Source: DAOUJI01 sp965237875 (GTDB lineage: Bacteria > Chloroflexota > Dehalococcoidia > Lucifugimonadales > JAGWBF01). Taken from it: a stretch of 64,000 bases of DNA. Shown in pieces: positions 43,229 to 52,145 of this stretch. The notes under the pieces are model-generated. The model worked only from the letters and a program-made list of their open reading frames with translations. It did no database searches and had not been told where the DNA came from. The position numbers were made by a program, and so were the translations under genes. Numbering within the stretch: the stretch's first letter is position 1; every line of letters starts with the position of its first letter. The DNA lies in contig CBDEGP010000001.1 of the NCBI GenBank assembly GCA_965237875.1, forward strand, positions 992,001-1,056,000, read 5' to 3'.

Positions 43229-44713
43229 ATGACTATGGGAGCCTTGAGGAAGTACGACGTCATCGTGGTGGGCGCAGGCAACGCAGCGTTGACCGCAGCC
43301 CTGTCAGCCCATCAGAGGGGCGCCAGAGTCCTGGTGCTGGAAAAGGCCCCGGAGGCTGAGAAGGGCGGCAACAGCAGGTTCAGCGGCGGCCTGTTCCGGT
43401 TCGCCTATGAGGGCATCGAAGACCTGAAGCCCCTACGGCCCGACGTTTCCCAGAACGAATGGGACAGGGTTGAAGCGGGCGCCTACGACCCCGGCGCATA
43501 CATGGCCGACATCATGCGGGTCACCGAAGGCGAGGCCAACAAGCAGCTTTGCGACGTGCTCACCAAGGAGTCCCTCTCCACCGTTATGTGGATGACCGGC
43601 CTGGGAGTGCTCTGGGAATGGACCTTCCTCTGGTCCCAGACGGGCGGAGAGCGCATCAGGTTCACCCCCGGCTCCGTTCTCGGAGCGCGCAACAAAGGCG
43701 TGGGGCTGATGGAGCATCTGTACGCGGCCACGGAGCAGGCGGGCATCGAAATAGCGTACCAGGCCAAGATGGTGGGGTTCATGCAGGATGATGTCGGCCG
43801 TGTGCTTGGCGTGCGCATCAGGACTCCGGGCGGCGTGGAGGAAGCGGCCGCCGGAGCCGTGGTGCTGGCCTCGGGGGGATTCGAAGCCAATACCGAGATG
43901 CGGGCCAGGTATCTGGGCCAGGGCTGGGACCGGGTCAAGGTGCGAGGCACCAGGTTCAACACGGGGGAGACGCTGCGTATGGCCCTGGACATCGGGGCCA
44001 TGCCTGCGGGCCACTGGCAGGGCTGCCATGCCACACCCATAGACGCCAACGCCGCTCCCCTGGGCGACCTTAGCATGACCGACCTCACCAACCGGCTCTC
44101 CTATCCCTTCTCCATCATGGTCAACAAGACGGGACGGCGTTTCGCCGACGAGGGAGAGGACACCGGCGGGTACACCTACGCAAAGATGGGCCGGATGATA
44201 ATGAACGAGCCCGGCGGAGTGGCTTACCAGATATTCGACCAGAAGACTCTCCATCTGCTGGAAGAACGGTACGAGACGGGTGTCCCGGTCACCGCCGACT
44301 CCATAGCGGAGCTGGAGTCCAACCTGGGGCTGCCCTCCGAGTCGCTGGTGGAGACGGTGAGGGACTTCAACGCAGCCTGCCGTCCGGGCGAGTTCGACCC
44401 CGGAGTCAAGGACGGGCTGAAGACCCACGGCCTGGAGCTTCCCAAGTCCAATTGGGCCTTGCCCATAGACCAGCCGCCCTACGTGGTGTATCCCGCATCC
44501 TGCGGCATCACCTTCACGTTCGGAGGCGTCAAGATCGACACCGGCGCCCGGGTGATAAATACGGAAGGGGAGCCTATCCCCGGCCTCTACGCCACCGGCG
44601 AGATAACTGGAGACTTCTTCTACCACAACTACCCGGGAGGCACGGGGCTTGTCCGGGGCGCCGTCTTCGGACGCATCGGGGGAGACAACGCCGCCAGAGA
44701 GGCGTTGGGCTAA
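43229..44713 (+). CDS. FAD-dependent tricarballylate dehydrogenase-like flavoprotein (TcuA/fumarate reductase family)
   Basis: 494 residues with an N-terminal FAD dinucleotide motif GAGNAA (15-20), the EKAPEAEKGGNSRFSGG flavin contact, a central substrate domain, and a C-terminal FAD loop with GLYATGEITG and GGTG. The closest family by pattern is TcuA, which oxidises tricarballylate to cis-aconitate; other FrdA-like dehydrogenases share the fold, so the substrate is inferred. It is soluble and lacks a signal peptide. The PrpD-like gene begins 10 bases downstream. Confidence 0.85.
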   Translation: MTMGALRKYDVIVVGAGNAALTAALSAHQRGARVLVLEKAPEAEKGGNSRFSGGLFRFAYEGIEDLKPLRPDVSQNEWDRVEAGAYDPGAYMADIMRVTEGEANKQLCDVLTKESLSTVMWMTGLGVLWEWTFLWSQTGGERIRFTPGSVLGARNKGVGLMEHLYAATEQAGIEIAYQAKMVGFMQDDVGRVLGVRIRTPGGVEEAAAGAVVLASGGFEANTEMRARYLGQGWDRVKVRGTRFNTGETLRMALDIGAMPAGHWQGCHATPIDANAAPLGDLSMTDLTNRLSYPFSIMVNKTGRRFADEGEDTGGYTYAKMGRMIMNEPGGVAYQIFDQKTLHLLEERYETGVPVTADSIAELESNLGLPSESLVETVRDFNAACRPGEFDPGVKDGLKTHGLELPKSNWALPIDQPPYVVYPASCGITFTFGGVKIDTGARVINTEGEPIPGLYATGEITGDFFYHNYPGGTGLVRGAVFGRIGGDNAAREALG

Positions 44714-44723
44714 CGGCGGACCG

Positions 44724-46067
44724 ATGAACGAGACTGGCGCTTTGGCCGAATTCGCCGCCGGCGCGGCATATTCCGACCTGCCGTCCGACGTCGTGGAGGC
44801 CGTGCGGGTCTATATTCTCGATGACCTGGCAAGCGGGTTCGTGGGCGCATCCACACCCTGGGCCGACATGGCCGGGGCCCTGGCCAGAGAGAGCGCCCCC
44901 CACGGGGCCTGCTCCGTCTTTGGCGCCGCCTGGACCACGTCTCCGTCCTACGCTTCCCTGGTCAACGGCGTGATGATAGGCGGGTTCGAGACTGACCACG
45001 CCTACTTTGCAGGGTCATGCCATCCCAGCGCCGCAGTGTTTCCGGCGGCGCTTGCGCTTGCCGAGCGGGACGGCGCCGACGGCAAGCAGTTCATGGCCGC
45101 CGTGGCCGTGGGGTACGAGGTCACATGCCGCGTGGGAATGGCGGCCACCAGGGCTGTGGAGGACCAGGCGGGGTTTCACGGGCCGGGAACCAACGCATCC
45201 TTCGGCGGAGCGGCGGCGGCGGGCAAGCTCCTGGGCCTGGACGCCCGGGGAATGTCGAATGCCCTGGGCATCGCCGGGTCACACGCCGGAGGGCTGCTGG
45301 AGTTCTCGAAAGAAGGGGCCATGACCAAGCGGCTCCACGTGGGCCGCGGCTGCCAGATGGGGTTGGAGGCGGCCATTCTGGCATCCCACGGATTCACGGG
45401 CCCGTCCACGGTGTTGGAAGGTGAGAAGGGATTTCTCAAAGTCTACTCTCCTGAGCCTCAGCCTCATCTGCTGGTGGAAGGCCTGGGATCGAAATATATC
45501 CTGTTGGACATGACCGTGAAAGCCTACGCGTGCCATGCTTCATTCCATCCGATAATCGACGGGATACACAAATTCGTATCCGAACACGGTCAGGGCGTGC
45601 AAAGCCTCCGAATCACCGGGACCAAACGGATGGTGGAGCGGCATGGGCAGAGGGAGCCGGAGACTGTGCTGGGCGCACAGTACAGCCTTCCCTTCTCGGC
45701 GGCTGTGGCGGTCTGCCGCGACATAGCGGACCCGTCGGTGTTCAACGACGACACGCTCTGGGACGCCGCAGTCCGAGACCTGGCCAAGAAGGTGGAGCTT
45801 ACCGACGACGGCAGGTTCGGGCAACCGGGCGGGCCTGTGGGAGAGGTTACGGTCAGCGTCAATGGCCTAACCCACACCTTCGAGGCAACGGATTGGAAGG
45901 GGGCTCCGGGCAACCCTTACAGCTATGACGAGATGGCCGACAAGTTCCGCAGGTATTCTGCGCCCGTCATTTCTGACGCCCAATCTCGGCGAATCGTGGA
46001 TGCGGTCGGGTCCCTGGAATCCCTGGACGACGTTGGCGGCCTGGCCCGCCTTATACGCTCAGGATAG
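44724..46067 (+). CDS. MmgE/PrpD family protein (2-methylcitrate dehydratase-like)
   Basis: 447 residues. Family features: an all-helical first domain with NGVMIGGFETDHAYF, GYEVTCRVGMA, FGGAAAAGKLLGLD, SHAGGLLEFSKEGAMTKRLH in segments at about 195-225, and VKAYACHASFHPIIDGI. The enzymes (de)hydrate 2-methylcitrate/2-methyl-cis-aconitate, and some members act on citrate/cis-aconitate. The ATG at 44724 is used; a longer frame overlaps the flavoprotein gene. Adjacent to a TcuA-like enzyme whose expected product is cis-aconitate, and 5 bases upstream of aroE. Confidence 0.9.
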   Translation: MNETGALAEFAAGAAYSDLPSDVVEAVRVYILDDLASGFVGASTPWADMAGALARESAPHGACSVFGAAWTTSPSYASLVNGVMIGGFETDHAYFAGSCHPSAAVFPAALALAERDGADGKQFMAAVAVGYEVTCRVGMAATRAVEDQAGFHGPGTNASFGGAAAAGKLLGLDARGMSNALGIAGSHAGGLLEFSKEGAMTKRLHVGRGCQMGLEAAILASHGFTGPSTVLEGEKGFLKVYSPEPQPHLLVEGLGSKYILLDMTVKAYACHASFHPIIDGIHKFVSEHGQGVQSLRITGTKRMVERHGQREPETVLGAQYSLPFSAAVAVCRDIADPSVFNDDTLWDAAVRDLAKKVELTDDGRFGQPGGPVGEVTVSVNGLTHTFEATDWKGAPGNPYSYDEMADKFRRYSAPVISDAQSRRIVDAVGSLESLDDVGGLARLIRSG

Positions 46068-46072
46068 CGCGC

Positions 46073-46933
46073 ATGTCCCTCAAGATAGGAATCATCGGAT
46101 TCCCCATCCGCCATTCCATTTCACCGGCCTTCCAGCAGGCGGCGTTGGACCACTACGGCATCGACGCCCGCTACCAACCCTGGGAGGTTGACCCCAAGGA
46201 CCTGGCCGCCTTCATGGAGTCGATCAGGGCCCCCGACGCCATGGGAATGAACGTCACAGTCCCCCATAAAGAAGCTGTCATGGAGCACCTGGACGAGGTA
46301 GAAGGCTGGGCGCGGCAGGCGGGGGCTGTGAACACGGTGGTCAACCAAGACGGCAAGCTGGTCGGCCACAACACCGACGGCGTGGGCTTCCTGCGCGGTC
46401 TTACGGAGAACAGCTCCTTCATAGCAGCAGGCGCCAGGGTCGTGATATTCGGCGCCGGAGGTTCGGCCAAGGCCGTGGCCCTATCTCTCGCCGGAGAGAG
46501 GGTTGCTTCTATAACCATCGTGAACAGGACGCTGGAGCGCGCTCAAAGGCTTGCGGAGCTTACAGCTGGCAGCGGACAGGGCGACCTTGAAGTGGATGCG
46601 GCGCCTCTGGACGACGAGGGCCGGATAGCCAGGGCCGCCGCCGAGAGCAGCCTCCTGGTCAATTGCACCAGCATGGGCATGCTCCACGGGCCGGATGAGT
46701 CCGGGAGTCCTATACAAGCCCGTCATATCCCCAGAGGGGCCGTCGCTTATGACCTGGTGTATAATCCATCCGAGACGCCCTTCCTGAGGGAGGCTGTCAA
46801 AGCAGGCGCCAGCGTTATAGGCGGGCTTTCGATGCTGGTGCACCAGGGCGCAAGGGCCTTTGAGCTCTGGACGGGAAAAGAGGCGCCTGTGCCAGTGATG
46901 ATGAGCGCCGCTATCGAGGCCATGTCGAGATAG
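46073..46933 (+). CDS. aroE: Shikimate dehydrogenase
   Basis: Reduces 3-dehydroshikimate with NADPH. 286 residues with IGFPIRHSISPAFQ at the substrate site, VPHK (catalytic Lys), NTDGVGF (catalytic Asp) and the NADP motif FGAGGSAKAVALSLA. First of the aroE-aroC-aroK-aroB cluster, 5 bases after the PrpD-like gene. Confidence 0.96.
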   Translation: MSLKIGIIGFPIRHSISPAFQQAALDHYGIDARYQPWEVDPKDLAAFMESIRAPDAMGMNVTVPHKEAVMEHLDEVEGWARQAGAVNTVVNQDGKLVGHNTDGVGFLRGLTENSSFIAAGARVVIFGAGGSAKAVALSLAGERVASITIVNRTLERAQRLAELTAGSGQGDLEVDAAPLDDEGRIARAAAESSLLVNCTSMGMLHGPDESGSPIQARHIPRGAVAYDLVYNPSETPFLREAVKAGASVIGGLSMLVHQGARAFELWTGKEAPVPVMMSAAIEAMSR

Positions 46934-46997
46934 CGAGTCCGGCCCGCATCGGCCCGCGTTGCTTGGAATAGGCCCCGATGCTTGGAGGATATGAACG

Positions 46998-48179
46998 ATG
47001 ATCCGGTTTCTCACGGCGGGAGAGTCCCACGGCCAGGGTCTGGCCATAATTGTGGAAGGCGTCCCGGCCGGTTTGGACCTGACGGAAGACGACATCAACC
47101 GCCACCTGGTCCGGCGCCAGCGAGGCTACGGGCGGGGCGGCCGCATGCTCATCGAGCGGGACAGAGTCCACATCGTGTCGGGGGTCCGTCACGGGAAGAC
47201 GCTGGGAAGCCCCATCGGCATGACCATCGAAAACAAAGACTGGGTCAACTGGCAGGAGAAGATGAGCGTATCGCCCGTAGAGTCGGAGGTGGAGAGGGTC
47301 ACCCGTCTACGCCCCGGCCACGCCGACCTGCCCGGAGCGATGAAATACGGTTTCGAGGACGTGCGGAACGTTCTCGAACGGGCCAGCGCCCGTGAGACCG
47401 CCGCAAGGGTCGCTGCCGGGTCGGTGGCCATGCGGCTGCTCGACGAGTTCGGCGTAAATCTGTACAGCCACGTTCTCTGCATCGGGGGCGAGTGGGCAAA
47501 CGTCGAATGGCCCATCGACTGGCTTCAGGTTGAAGAGTCCGAGGTGCGCTGTGCGGACGATGAGGCAGCCAAGAAGATGATGGCTATAATCGACGAGGCA
47601 AAGGAGGCCGGGGACACCGTGGGCGGAGTGGTCGAGGTGGTCGCCACAGGGGTCCCCATCGGCCTGGGTTCCCACGTCCACTGGGACCGCAAGATAGACG
47701 GACGGATAGCTCAAGCCCTCATGTCTATACCCGCCGTCAAAGCCGCCTCGATAGGCGAGGGATGGGAATCGGCGGGCCTCAGAGGGTCTCAGGTGCATGA
47801 CGTTATAGACCCGGTGTCGGACCCGGACCGTCCGTGGACCCGCCGCACCAACCGTTCCGGCGGCACTGAAGGGGGCATGACCGACGGAATGCCTCTGTTG
47901 GCCCGTTTCGCGGTAAAACCCATTTCCACCCTCGTTAATCCTCTACCTTCTGTGGACCTGGACACCGGCGAGCTGGTGCAGGCCCACTACGAACGCTCGG
48001 ACGTGTGCCAAGTCCCACCGGCGGGAGTCATAGGCGAGTCTGTGGTGGCCCTGACCCTGGCAGACGCCTTTATGGAAAAGATGGGCGGGGACAGCATACC
48101 TGAGACCAAGCGCAACTACAGGTCCTACTTGGAGACGGTCGGGCCAAGGAAGCCCACGCCCGGACGGGACTCTCAATAG
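46998..48179 (+). CDS. aroC: Chorismate synthase
   Basis: Converts EPSP to chorismate with reduced FMN. 393 residues with GESHGQGL at the N-terminus, RRQRGYGRGGRM, RPGHADLPGAMKYG and the SGGTEGGMTDG FMN-binding motif. Two ATGs are near (46991 out of frame, 46998 in frame); GGAGGAT fits the latter. Confidence 0.97.
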   Translation: MIRFLTAGESHGQGLAIIVEGVPAGLDLTEDDINRHLVRRQRGYGRGGRMLIERDRVHIVSGVRHGKTLGSPIGMTIENKDWVNWQEKMSVSPVESEVERVTRLRPGHADLPGAMKYGFEDVRNVLERASARETAARVAAGSVAMRLLDEFGVNLYSHVLCIGGEWANVEWPIDWLQVEESEVRCADDEAAKKMMAIIDEAKEAGDTVGGVVEVVATGVPIGLGSHVHWDRKIDGRIAQALMSIPAVKAASIGEGWESAGLRGSQVHDVIDPVSDPDRPWTRRTNRSGGTEGGMTDGMPLLARFAVKPISTLVNPLPSVDLDTGELVQAHYERSDVCQVPPAGVIGESVVALTLADAFMEKMGGDSIPETKRNYRSYLETVGPRKPTPGRDSQ

Positions 48180-48189
48180 GCGTTTTCCG

Positions 48190-48738
48190 ATGGGAAACAT
48201 AATCCTCGTGGGGTTTTCCGGCACGGGCAAGAGCCAGGTGGGAAGAGTGGTTGCTGAAGAGTTGCGCTGGACGTTTGTAGACGTGGACCTGGAGATCGAG
48301 GCGCGAGAGGGCAAGTCCATTCAACGCATTTTTGACGAGGACGGAGAGGACAGGTTCCGCTGCGTGGAAAGGCTTGAGCTGTGCAGAGTCTCCCAGGGGA
48401 CCGAGCAGGTCATCTCCACCGGCGGCGGGGCGATGGCGGACCCGGACAACCGCAACACCATGCTGAGCTCGGGCCTGGTCGTCTGCCTCGACGCCTCGCC
48501 TGAGTCCATATACCGGCGGCTTGAGCACAGCCGGGCCGGGCCTTTGGAGCAGAGGCCGATGCTCACCGGGTCCGACCCCCTGGGGCGAATCAGGGAGCTT
48601 AAGGAGAGCCGACAGGACTTCTACTCTCTTGCCCATGAGACGGTGGACACCGATGGACTGTCCGTCGAAGAGGCGGCGGGCAAAGTCATCGACCTTTGGC
48701 GCCTCCATTCCCAGCCGGTGGAAGGACCGCCGGCTTAG
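48190..48738 (+). CDS. aroK: Shikimate kinase
   Basis: Phosphorylates shikimate. 182 residues: Walker A GFSGTGKSQVGR at about 10-21, DVDLEIEAREGKSI with the substrate-binding Asp, and STGGGAMAD. It lies 10 bases after aroC and just before aroB. Confidence 0.96.
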   Translation: MGNIILVGFSGTGKSQVGRVVAEELRWTFVDVDLEIEAREGKSIQRIFDEDGEDRFRCVERLELCRVSQGTEQVISTGGGAMADPDNRNTMLSSGLVVCLDASPESIYRRLEHSRAGPLEQRPMLTGSDPLGRIRELKESRQDFYSLAHETVDTDGLSVEEAAGKVIDLWRLHSQPVEGPPA

Positions 48739-48767
48739 CGGACCGGAAGCAGACACAAGGAGAAAGC

Positions 48768-49895
48768 ATGGACCATGCCAAGACCGCCGCGGTGGTCAAT
48801 CATGCAGGGGGCAGCTATCCCGTCTTAGTGGACTGGGGTCTGTTGGACAACCTGGGCGAGCATCTCCTGGAAACAGGGATACGAGGGCCTGTCTACGTCG
48901 TCAGCGACAGCAACGTTTTCCCCAGCCACGGGCGCACTGCACAACGGGCGCTCCAGAAGAGCGGGATAGAAGCCCATTGCTTCATCCTGCCTGCAGGGGA
49001 ACAGAGCAAAAGCTTGGACGTGGCCGAGAAGGTGTACGAGTGGCTTGTGGAGCGGCGAGCCGAGCGGGGACATGCCATTGTTGCCGTAGGGGGCGGCGTG
49101 GTGGGAGACCTGGCCGGGTTCGTTGCCGCCACCTTCCTTCGAGGCATGCCGTTTGTCCAGGCTCCCACCAGCATGGCGGCAATGGTGGACGCCTCCATAG
49201 GCGGCAAGGTGGCCGTCAACCTTCCCCAAGGCAAGAACCTGGTGGGGGCATTTTACCAGCCCAGGGCCGTCCTGGCTGACGCATCCACTCTGTCCAGCCT
49301 GGGCGCCAGGGAGTTGGCCGAAGGATGGGCGGAGGCCATCAAGCATGGGCTGATCCTCGACTCCGAGTTGTTTGACCTATTCGAGGAGCACGCAGAATCC
49401 CTGGCAGGCCTGAACGAAGAGTCCACGGGCGGCGACGTGCGTGACCTGGCCGTTCAGGTCATCAAGCGGAGCATGGCCATCAAGGCCGAAATCGTGAGCC
49501 AGGACGAGAGGGAGACCTTGGGAATCAGGACTCTGCTCAACTACGGCCATACGATAGGTCACGGAATAGAGGCCGCCGCCGGATACGGCGAATACCTTCA
49601 TGGCGAGGCCGTTTCCGTTGGGATGATGGGCGCCGCCGCCATAGGCCAGCGACTGGGCCTTACGGACCAGGCCCTGGTGGAGCGGCAGCGGCGGATTCTC
49701 CAGCGGTTCGGGTTGCCTGTGCAAGCGCCCGGCGTGGACCCGGAGAAGGTCCTGGAAGCCATGACTATGGACAAGAAGACGGAGGCGGGCGCCGTGAAAT
49801 GGGTCCTCCTGGAAAGCTTGGGCAAGGCCGTCGTGCGCCGGGACGTCCCCCAGGACCTGGCTCAGGAAACTGTCCGCACTCTGTGCGCTACGTAG
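48768..49895 (+). CDS. aroB: 3-dehydroquinate synthase
   Basis: Makes 3-dehydroquinate from DAHP with NAD and a divalent metal. 375 residues with VGGGVVGDLAGFVAATFLRG, the MVDASIGGKVAVNLPQGKN active-site segment and the Zn-binding GHTIGHGIE region. AAGGAGAAAGC precedes the ATG at 48768. It ends 8 bases into the convergent GYD gene. Confidence 0.96.
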   Translation: MDHAKTAAVVNHAGGSYPVLVDWGLLDNLGEHLLETGIRGPVYVVSDSNVFPSHGRTAQRALQKSGIEAHCFILPAGEQSKSLDVAEKVYEWLVERRAERGHAIVAVGGGVVGDLAGFVAATFLRGMPFVQAPTSMAAMVDASIGGKVAVNLPQGKNLVGAFYQPRAVLADASTLSSLGARELAEGWAEAIKHGLILDSELFDLFEEHAESLAGLNEESTGGDVRDLAVQVIKRSMAIKAEIVSQDERETLGIRTLLNYGHTIGHGIEAAAGYGEYLHGEAVSVGMMGAAAIGQRLGLTDQALVERQRRILQRFGLPVQAPGVDPEKVLEAMTMDKKTEAGAVKWVLLESLGKAVVRRDVPQDLAQETVRTLCAT

Positions 49896-50241
49896 CCTCG
49901 CCCTCGGTCCGGATGTAGTCCATTATTCGAGTGAAGTCTTCCTCCAGCGAGGGTATGCCCCGTACAACGTTGGGGATGTCCTCCTCGGAGAACGCTCTCA
50001 ACGTCGTGCTCCTGACGTTGCCCACACTGGCCAGGGTCAAGACGATGGAGAGGCACACTTCATCGCTGGGCGCGTCGATGACCGCGACCACGTCAAAAGC
50101 CCCCATAGTCAGGTAGACCTGGGGCATCTTTCCGCCAGCCGTCTCAACGGCCTGTCTGAAGGCGCTTATGTGTTGGGGCATGTACTTCACGTTCTGTATT
50201 CCCGTGTCGGTGTAGTTCAGCAGCAAAACATAGCTGGGCAT
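49888..50241 (-). CDS. GYD-domain protein
   Basis: 117 residues of the GYD (dimeric alpha/beta barrel) family: YVLLLNYTDTGIQNVK, VYLTMGAFDVVAVIDAPSDE, and the C-terminal helix. The family is of unknown function and commonly lies with catabolic or transport genes. It is translated right after TauE (the TauE stop and this ATG are one base apart), so the two probably act together. Its end overlaps aroB on the other strand. Confidence 0.87.
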   Translation of the reverse strand: MPSYVLLLNYTDTGIQNVKYMPQHISAFRQAVETAGGKMPQVYLTMGAFDVVAVIDAPSDEVCLSIVLTLASVGNVRSTTLRAFSEEDIPNVVRGIPSLEEDFTRIMDYIRTEGEAT

Positions 50242-50242
50242 T

Positions 50243-51337
50243 CTACGACTCCTTTTTCCCGTCGTCCGGCGCCGGATGATGCATCCCCTGATGGGACCTG
50301 CGATGAGACTCGGAAGCGAACATCGCGCCGATGAACTCCAAGGCGATTATAAGGCACATCAAGCCCGAAAACCCTAATAGTATAGCGGCGGCGGCGTGGG
50401 ACAGCGCTCCGGGACCGGGCCAATCGGAAAGCTGCCTCAACGCCACCGATAGGCTTGTCATGACGATTGTGACGCCGAACAGGAACCTTATCCGAGCTCC
50501 GTCCACGTGGTGTGCCGTGGCGACTCCCAACACCGACCCGACGGCGGCGGCACCCAGCATTATCACCGTCATAAGCAAGTCGACCCTGCCGGACAGGGCA
50601 TAGATGAACGTGCCCACCGCCGAGGTTATCACGATGTGCAGCAGCCCTGTGCCCGCCGTCACCCTCGCCGGAATGCCGAGGACGAACACGAGGAAGGGTA
50701 TGATGATGAACCCGCCGCCTGCTCCCAGCAACCCCGCAAAAAAGCTGACGGTAAATCCCGCCGCCAATGGAATCCAGACTGAGATGCTGCTGATGCCGGA
50801 GGCGGGCAGCGACACGTAGAAGCTGATGGACCTGTTCCAGGGAAGGCGGATGGAGTGGGGAGGAATTCGCAACGAACGGACCTTCTCAGACAGCTCGCGC
50901 GTCGTGGTCACGTCGCCCACAAGGCCCACTCGTCTCATTTTGTAGTAGTCATATATGATGAAGAACCCCACCGAGGCCACGAAAACGGTGTAGATATAGC
51001 GGATCACGGGTCCTTCCACCCCCCACGCTTCCAGACCGGCGTTTAGACGCTGGGCAAGAAGAAGGGCGGGCGCTGTGCCGAGCGCCATGAGAAGAGCGAG
51101 CTTGAAGTCCACGTTTCCGACGCCGCCGTACTTCAGCGCATTTAGAAGGCTTGAGCCCATGACCAGGCTCAGCCCGGTGCCGACGGCGAAAACGGGCGGG
51201 ACTCCCAGGACCAGCAGGCCGCCGGTGATGAGAAAACCGCCGCCCACTCCGAAGAAGCCTCCCAAGACTCCGGTCATAAGTCCGAGGAGGACCAGCAGCG
51301 AGGGATCTACCTCGACTCCTGCGTTGGGGAAAATCAC
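50243..51337 (-). CDS. TauE/SafE family membrane transporter (sulfite/organosulfur anion exporter type)
   Basis: 364 residues, about eight to nine transmembrane helices in two halves. Each half starts with the family glycine motif: GGFFGVGGGFLI near residue 25 and AGLLGAGGGFIIIP near residue 200. A polar cytoplasmic stretch (about 130-180) separates the halves, and the C-terminus is His-rich. Substrates in the family include sulfite, sulfoacetate and taurine-derived anions. It is co-transcribed with the GYD gene and probably with the small membrane protein upstream. Confidence 0.9.
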   Translation of the reverse strand: MIFPNAGVEVDPSLLVLLGLMTGVLGGFFGVGGGFLITGGLLVLGVPPVFAVGTGLSLVMGSSLLNALKYGGVGNVDFKLALLMALGTAPALLLAQRLNAGLEAWGVEGPVIRYIYTVFVASVGFFIIYDYYKMRRVGLVGDVTTTRELSEKVRSLRIPPHSIRLPWNRSISFYVSLPASGISSISVWIPLAAGFTVSFFAGLLGAGGGFIIIPFLVFVLGIPARVTAGTGLLHIVITSAVGTFIYALSGRVDLLMTVIMLGAAAVGSVLGVATAHHVDGARIRFLFGVTIVMTSLSVALRQLSDWPGPGALSHAAAAILLGFSGLMCLIIALEFIGAMFASESHRRSHQGMHHPAPDDGKKES

Positions 51338-51431
51338 CGGGCGGGTTCCTCATGGGACGCACGGGAAAGAACAAACGCCTTTTCCCGTGTGGTTAATCTG
51401 GCAAACGGGAGAAGGGCGAAGACGGAGCCGG

Positions 51432-51599
51432 TCACTTCTCGACGCGCCTCAGACGCCTGGCCAAGTGAAGCAGCGCCTCCAACAGATTGTGGAGACTGAA
51501 GGTCAAGACTCCGACGGTCCCAACCACGAAAACAGCCCATATGACAGGACTGCCGGCGCTGAGCTCCTTCAGGAACTCCCTTATGGGGTCATCGAACAT
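51432..51599 (-). CDS. 55-residue single-span membrane protein
   Basis: Short frame on the minus strand starting MFDDPIREFLKEL, with one strongly hydrophobic segment (about residues 18-36, VIWAVFVVGTVGVLTF) and a basic C-terminus (ARRLRRVEK), which predicts the C-terminus in the cytoplasm. It lies 94 bases upstream of tauE on the same strand and has an extended -10 just before it. No ribosome site is visible, so a near-leaderless start is possible. Not recognised; it could be an accessory subunit of the exporter. Confidence 0.55.
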   Translation of the reverse strand: MFDDPIREFLKELSAGSPVIWAVFVVGTVGVLTFSLHNLLEALLHLARRLRRVEK

Positions 51600-51616
51600 G
51601 GAAGTGGGCCGCGTCT

Positions 51617-51625
51617 ATATTAGCA
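51617..51625 (-). promoter_or_regulatory. Candidate extended -10 for the small membrane protein / tauE unit
   Basis: Minus-strand TGC-TAATAT (51625-51617). The predicted transcript starts about 10 bases before the ATG at 51599. The rest of the 224-base gap to the MoaD-like gene shows nothing I can identify. Confidence 0.4.
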
Positions 51626-51823
51626 TGGGCTTGTTCTTTGGGAAACCGGATGCTGAAGGCCAAAGGTTTCTGAGGCTCATGGAGGACATGGGAGAGGCTA
51701 TATTTCAGGGCGGCTTCACGGGGCATGCCGGGGATTTCCGCAGGACCTAGGCGCCAATCAACGCGGCCGCTCGCCAGGCGTGTAAGGAGGCTGGATGGAG
51801 GCCAGGTGGGTTAGGGGAAACAG

Positions 51824-52102
51824 CTAGCCGCCGGCCACGGCAGGGACAATGCTCACCTCGTCTCCGTCGCCTGTAGAGGTGTCCATCCCCTGGAGAAAGC
51901 GGACGTCTTCGCCGTTCAGGTAAATGTTTACGAAGTAGCGCAACTCTCCGTTCTCATCAACCAGCCGCTCCCGGAAGCCCGGGAACTGACCGTCCAGGTC
52001 GTTGATCAGATGGCCCAAGTTCGGACCGTTCACTTCAACCTTGTCCAGACCATTGGTGATTTTCCGAAGGGGTGTGGGAATCCTGACCAGAATGCCGCTC
52101 AT
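51824..52102 (-). CDS. MoaD/ThiS-like ubiquitin-fold sulfur-carrier protein
   Basis: 92 residues with a beta-grasp pattern (ILVRIPTPLRKIT, VNIYLNGEDVRFL, DEVSIVPAVAGG) ending in Gly-Gly, as required for C-terminal thiocarboxylation. The gene lies 43 bases downstream of threonine synthase on the same strand, not with molybdopterin or thiamine genes, so a CysO-like role as sulfur donor to a PLP enzyme is an attractive inference. It might instead serve MoCo or thiamine synthesis. Confidence 0.85.
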   Translation of the reverse strand: MSGILVRIPTPLRKITNGLDKVEVNGPNLGHLINDLDGQFPGFRERLVDENGELRYFVNIYLNGEDVRFLQGMDTSTGDGDEVSIVPAVAGG

Positions 52103-52145
52103 TTCCTTCGCCTCTGCTGAATGGTTTGACCGCTTCTTGATAGTC

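Noticed and set aside
43433..44626. 397-codon minus-strand frame opposite the flavoprotein gene
   Set aside because: Antisense shadow; Gly/His/Val-rich without domains.
46760..46765. TATAAT inside aroE as an internal promoter
   Set aside because: It falls in the codons for the conserved YNPSETPF segment of shikimate dehydrogenase and has no supporting -35.
51487..51750. 87-codon plus-strand frame between tauE and the MoaD-like gene
   Set aside because: Overlaps the better supported 55-residue minus-strand gene, has no ribosome site and no recognisable domain.
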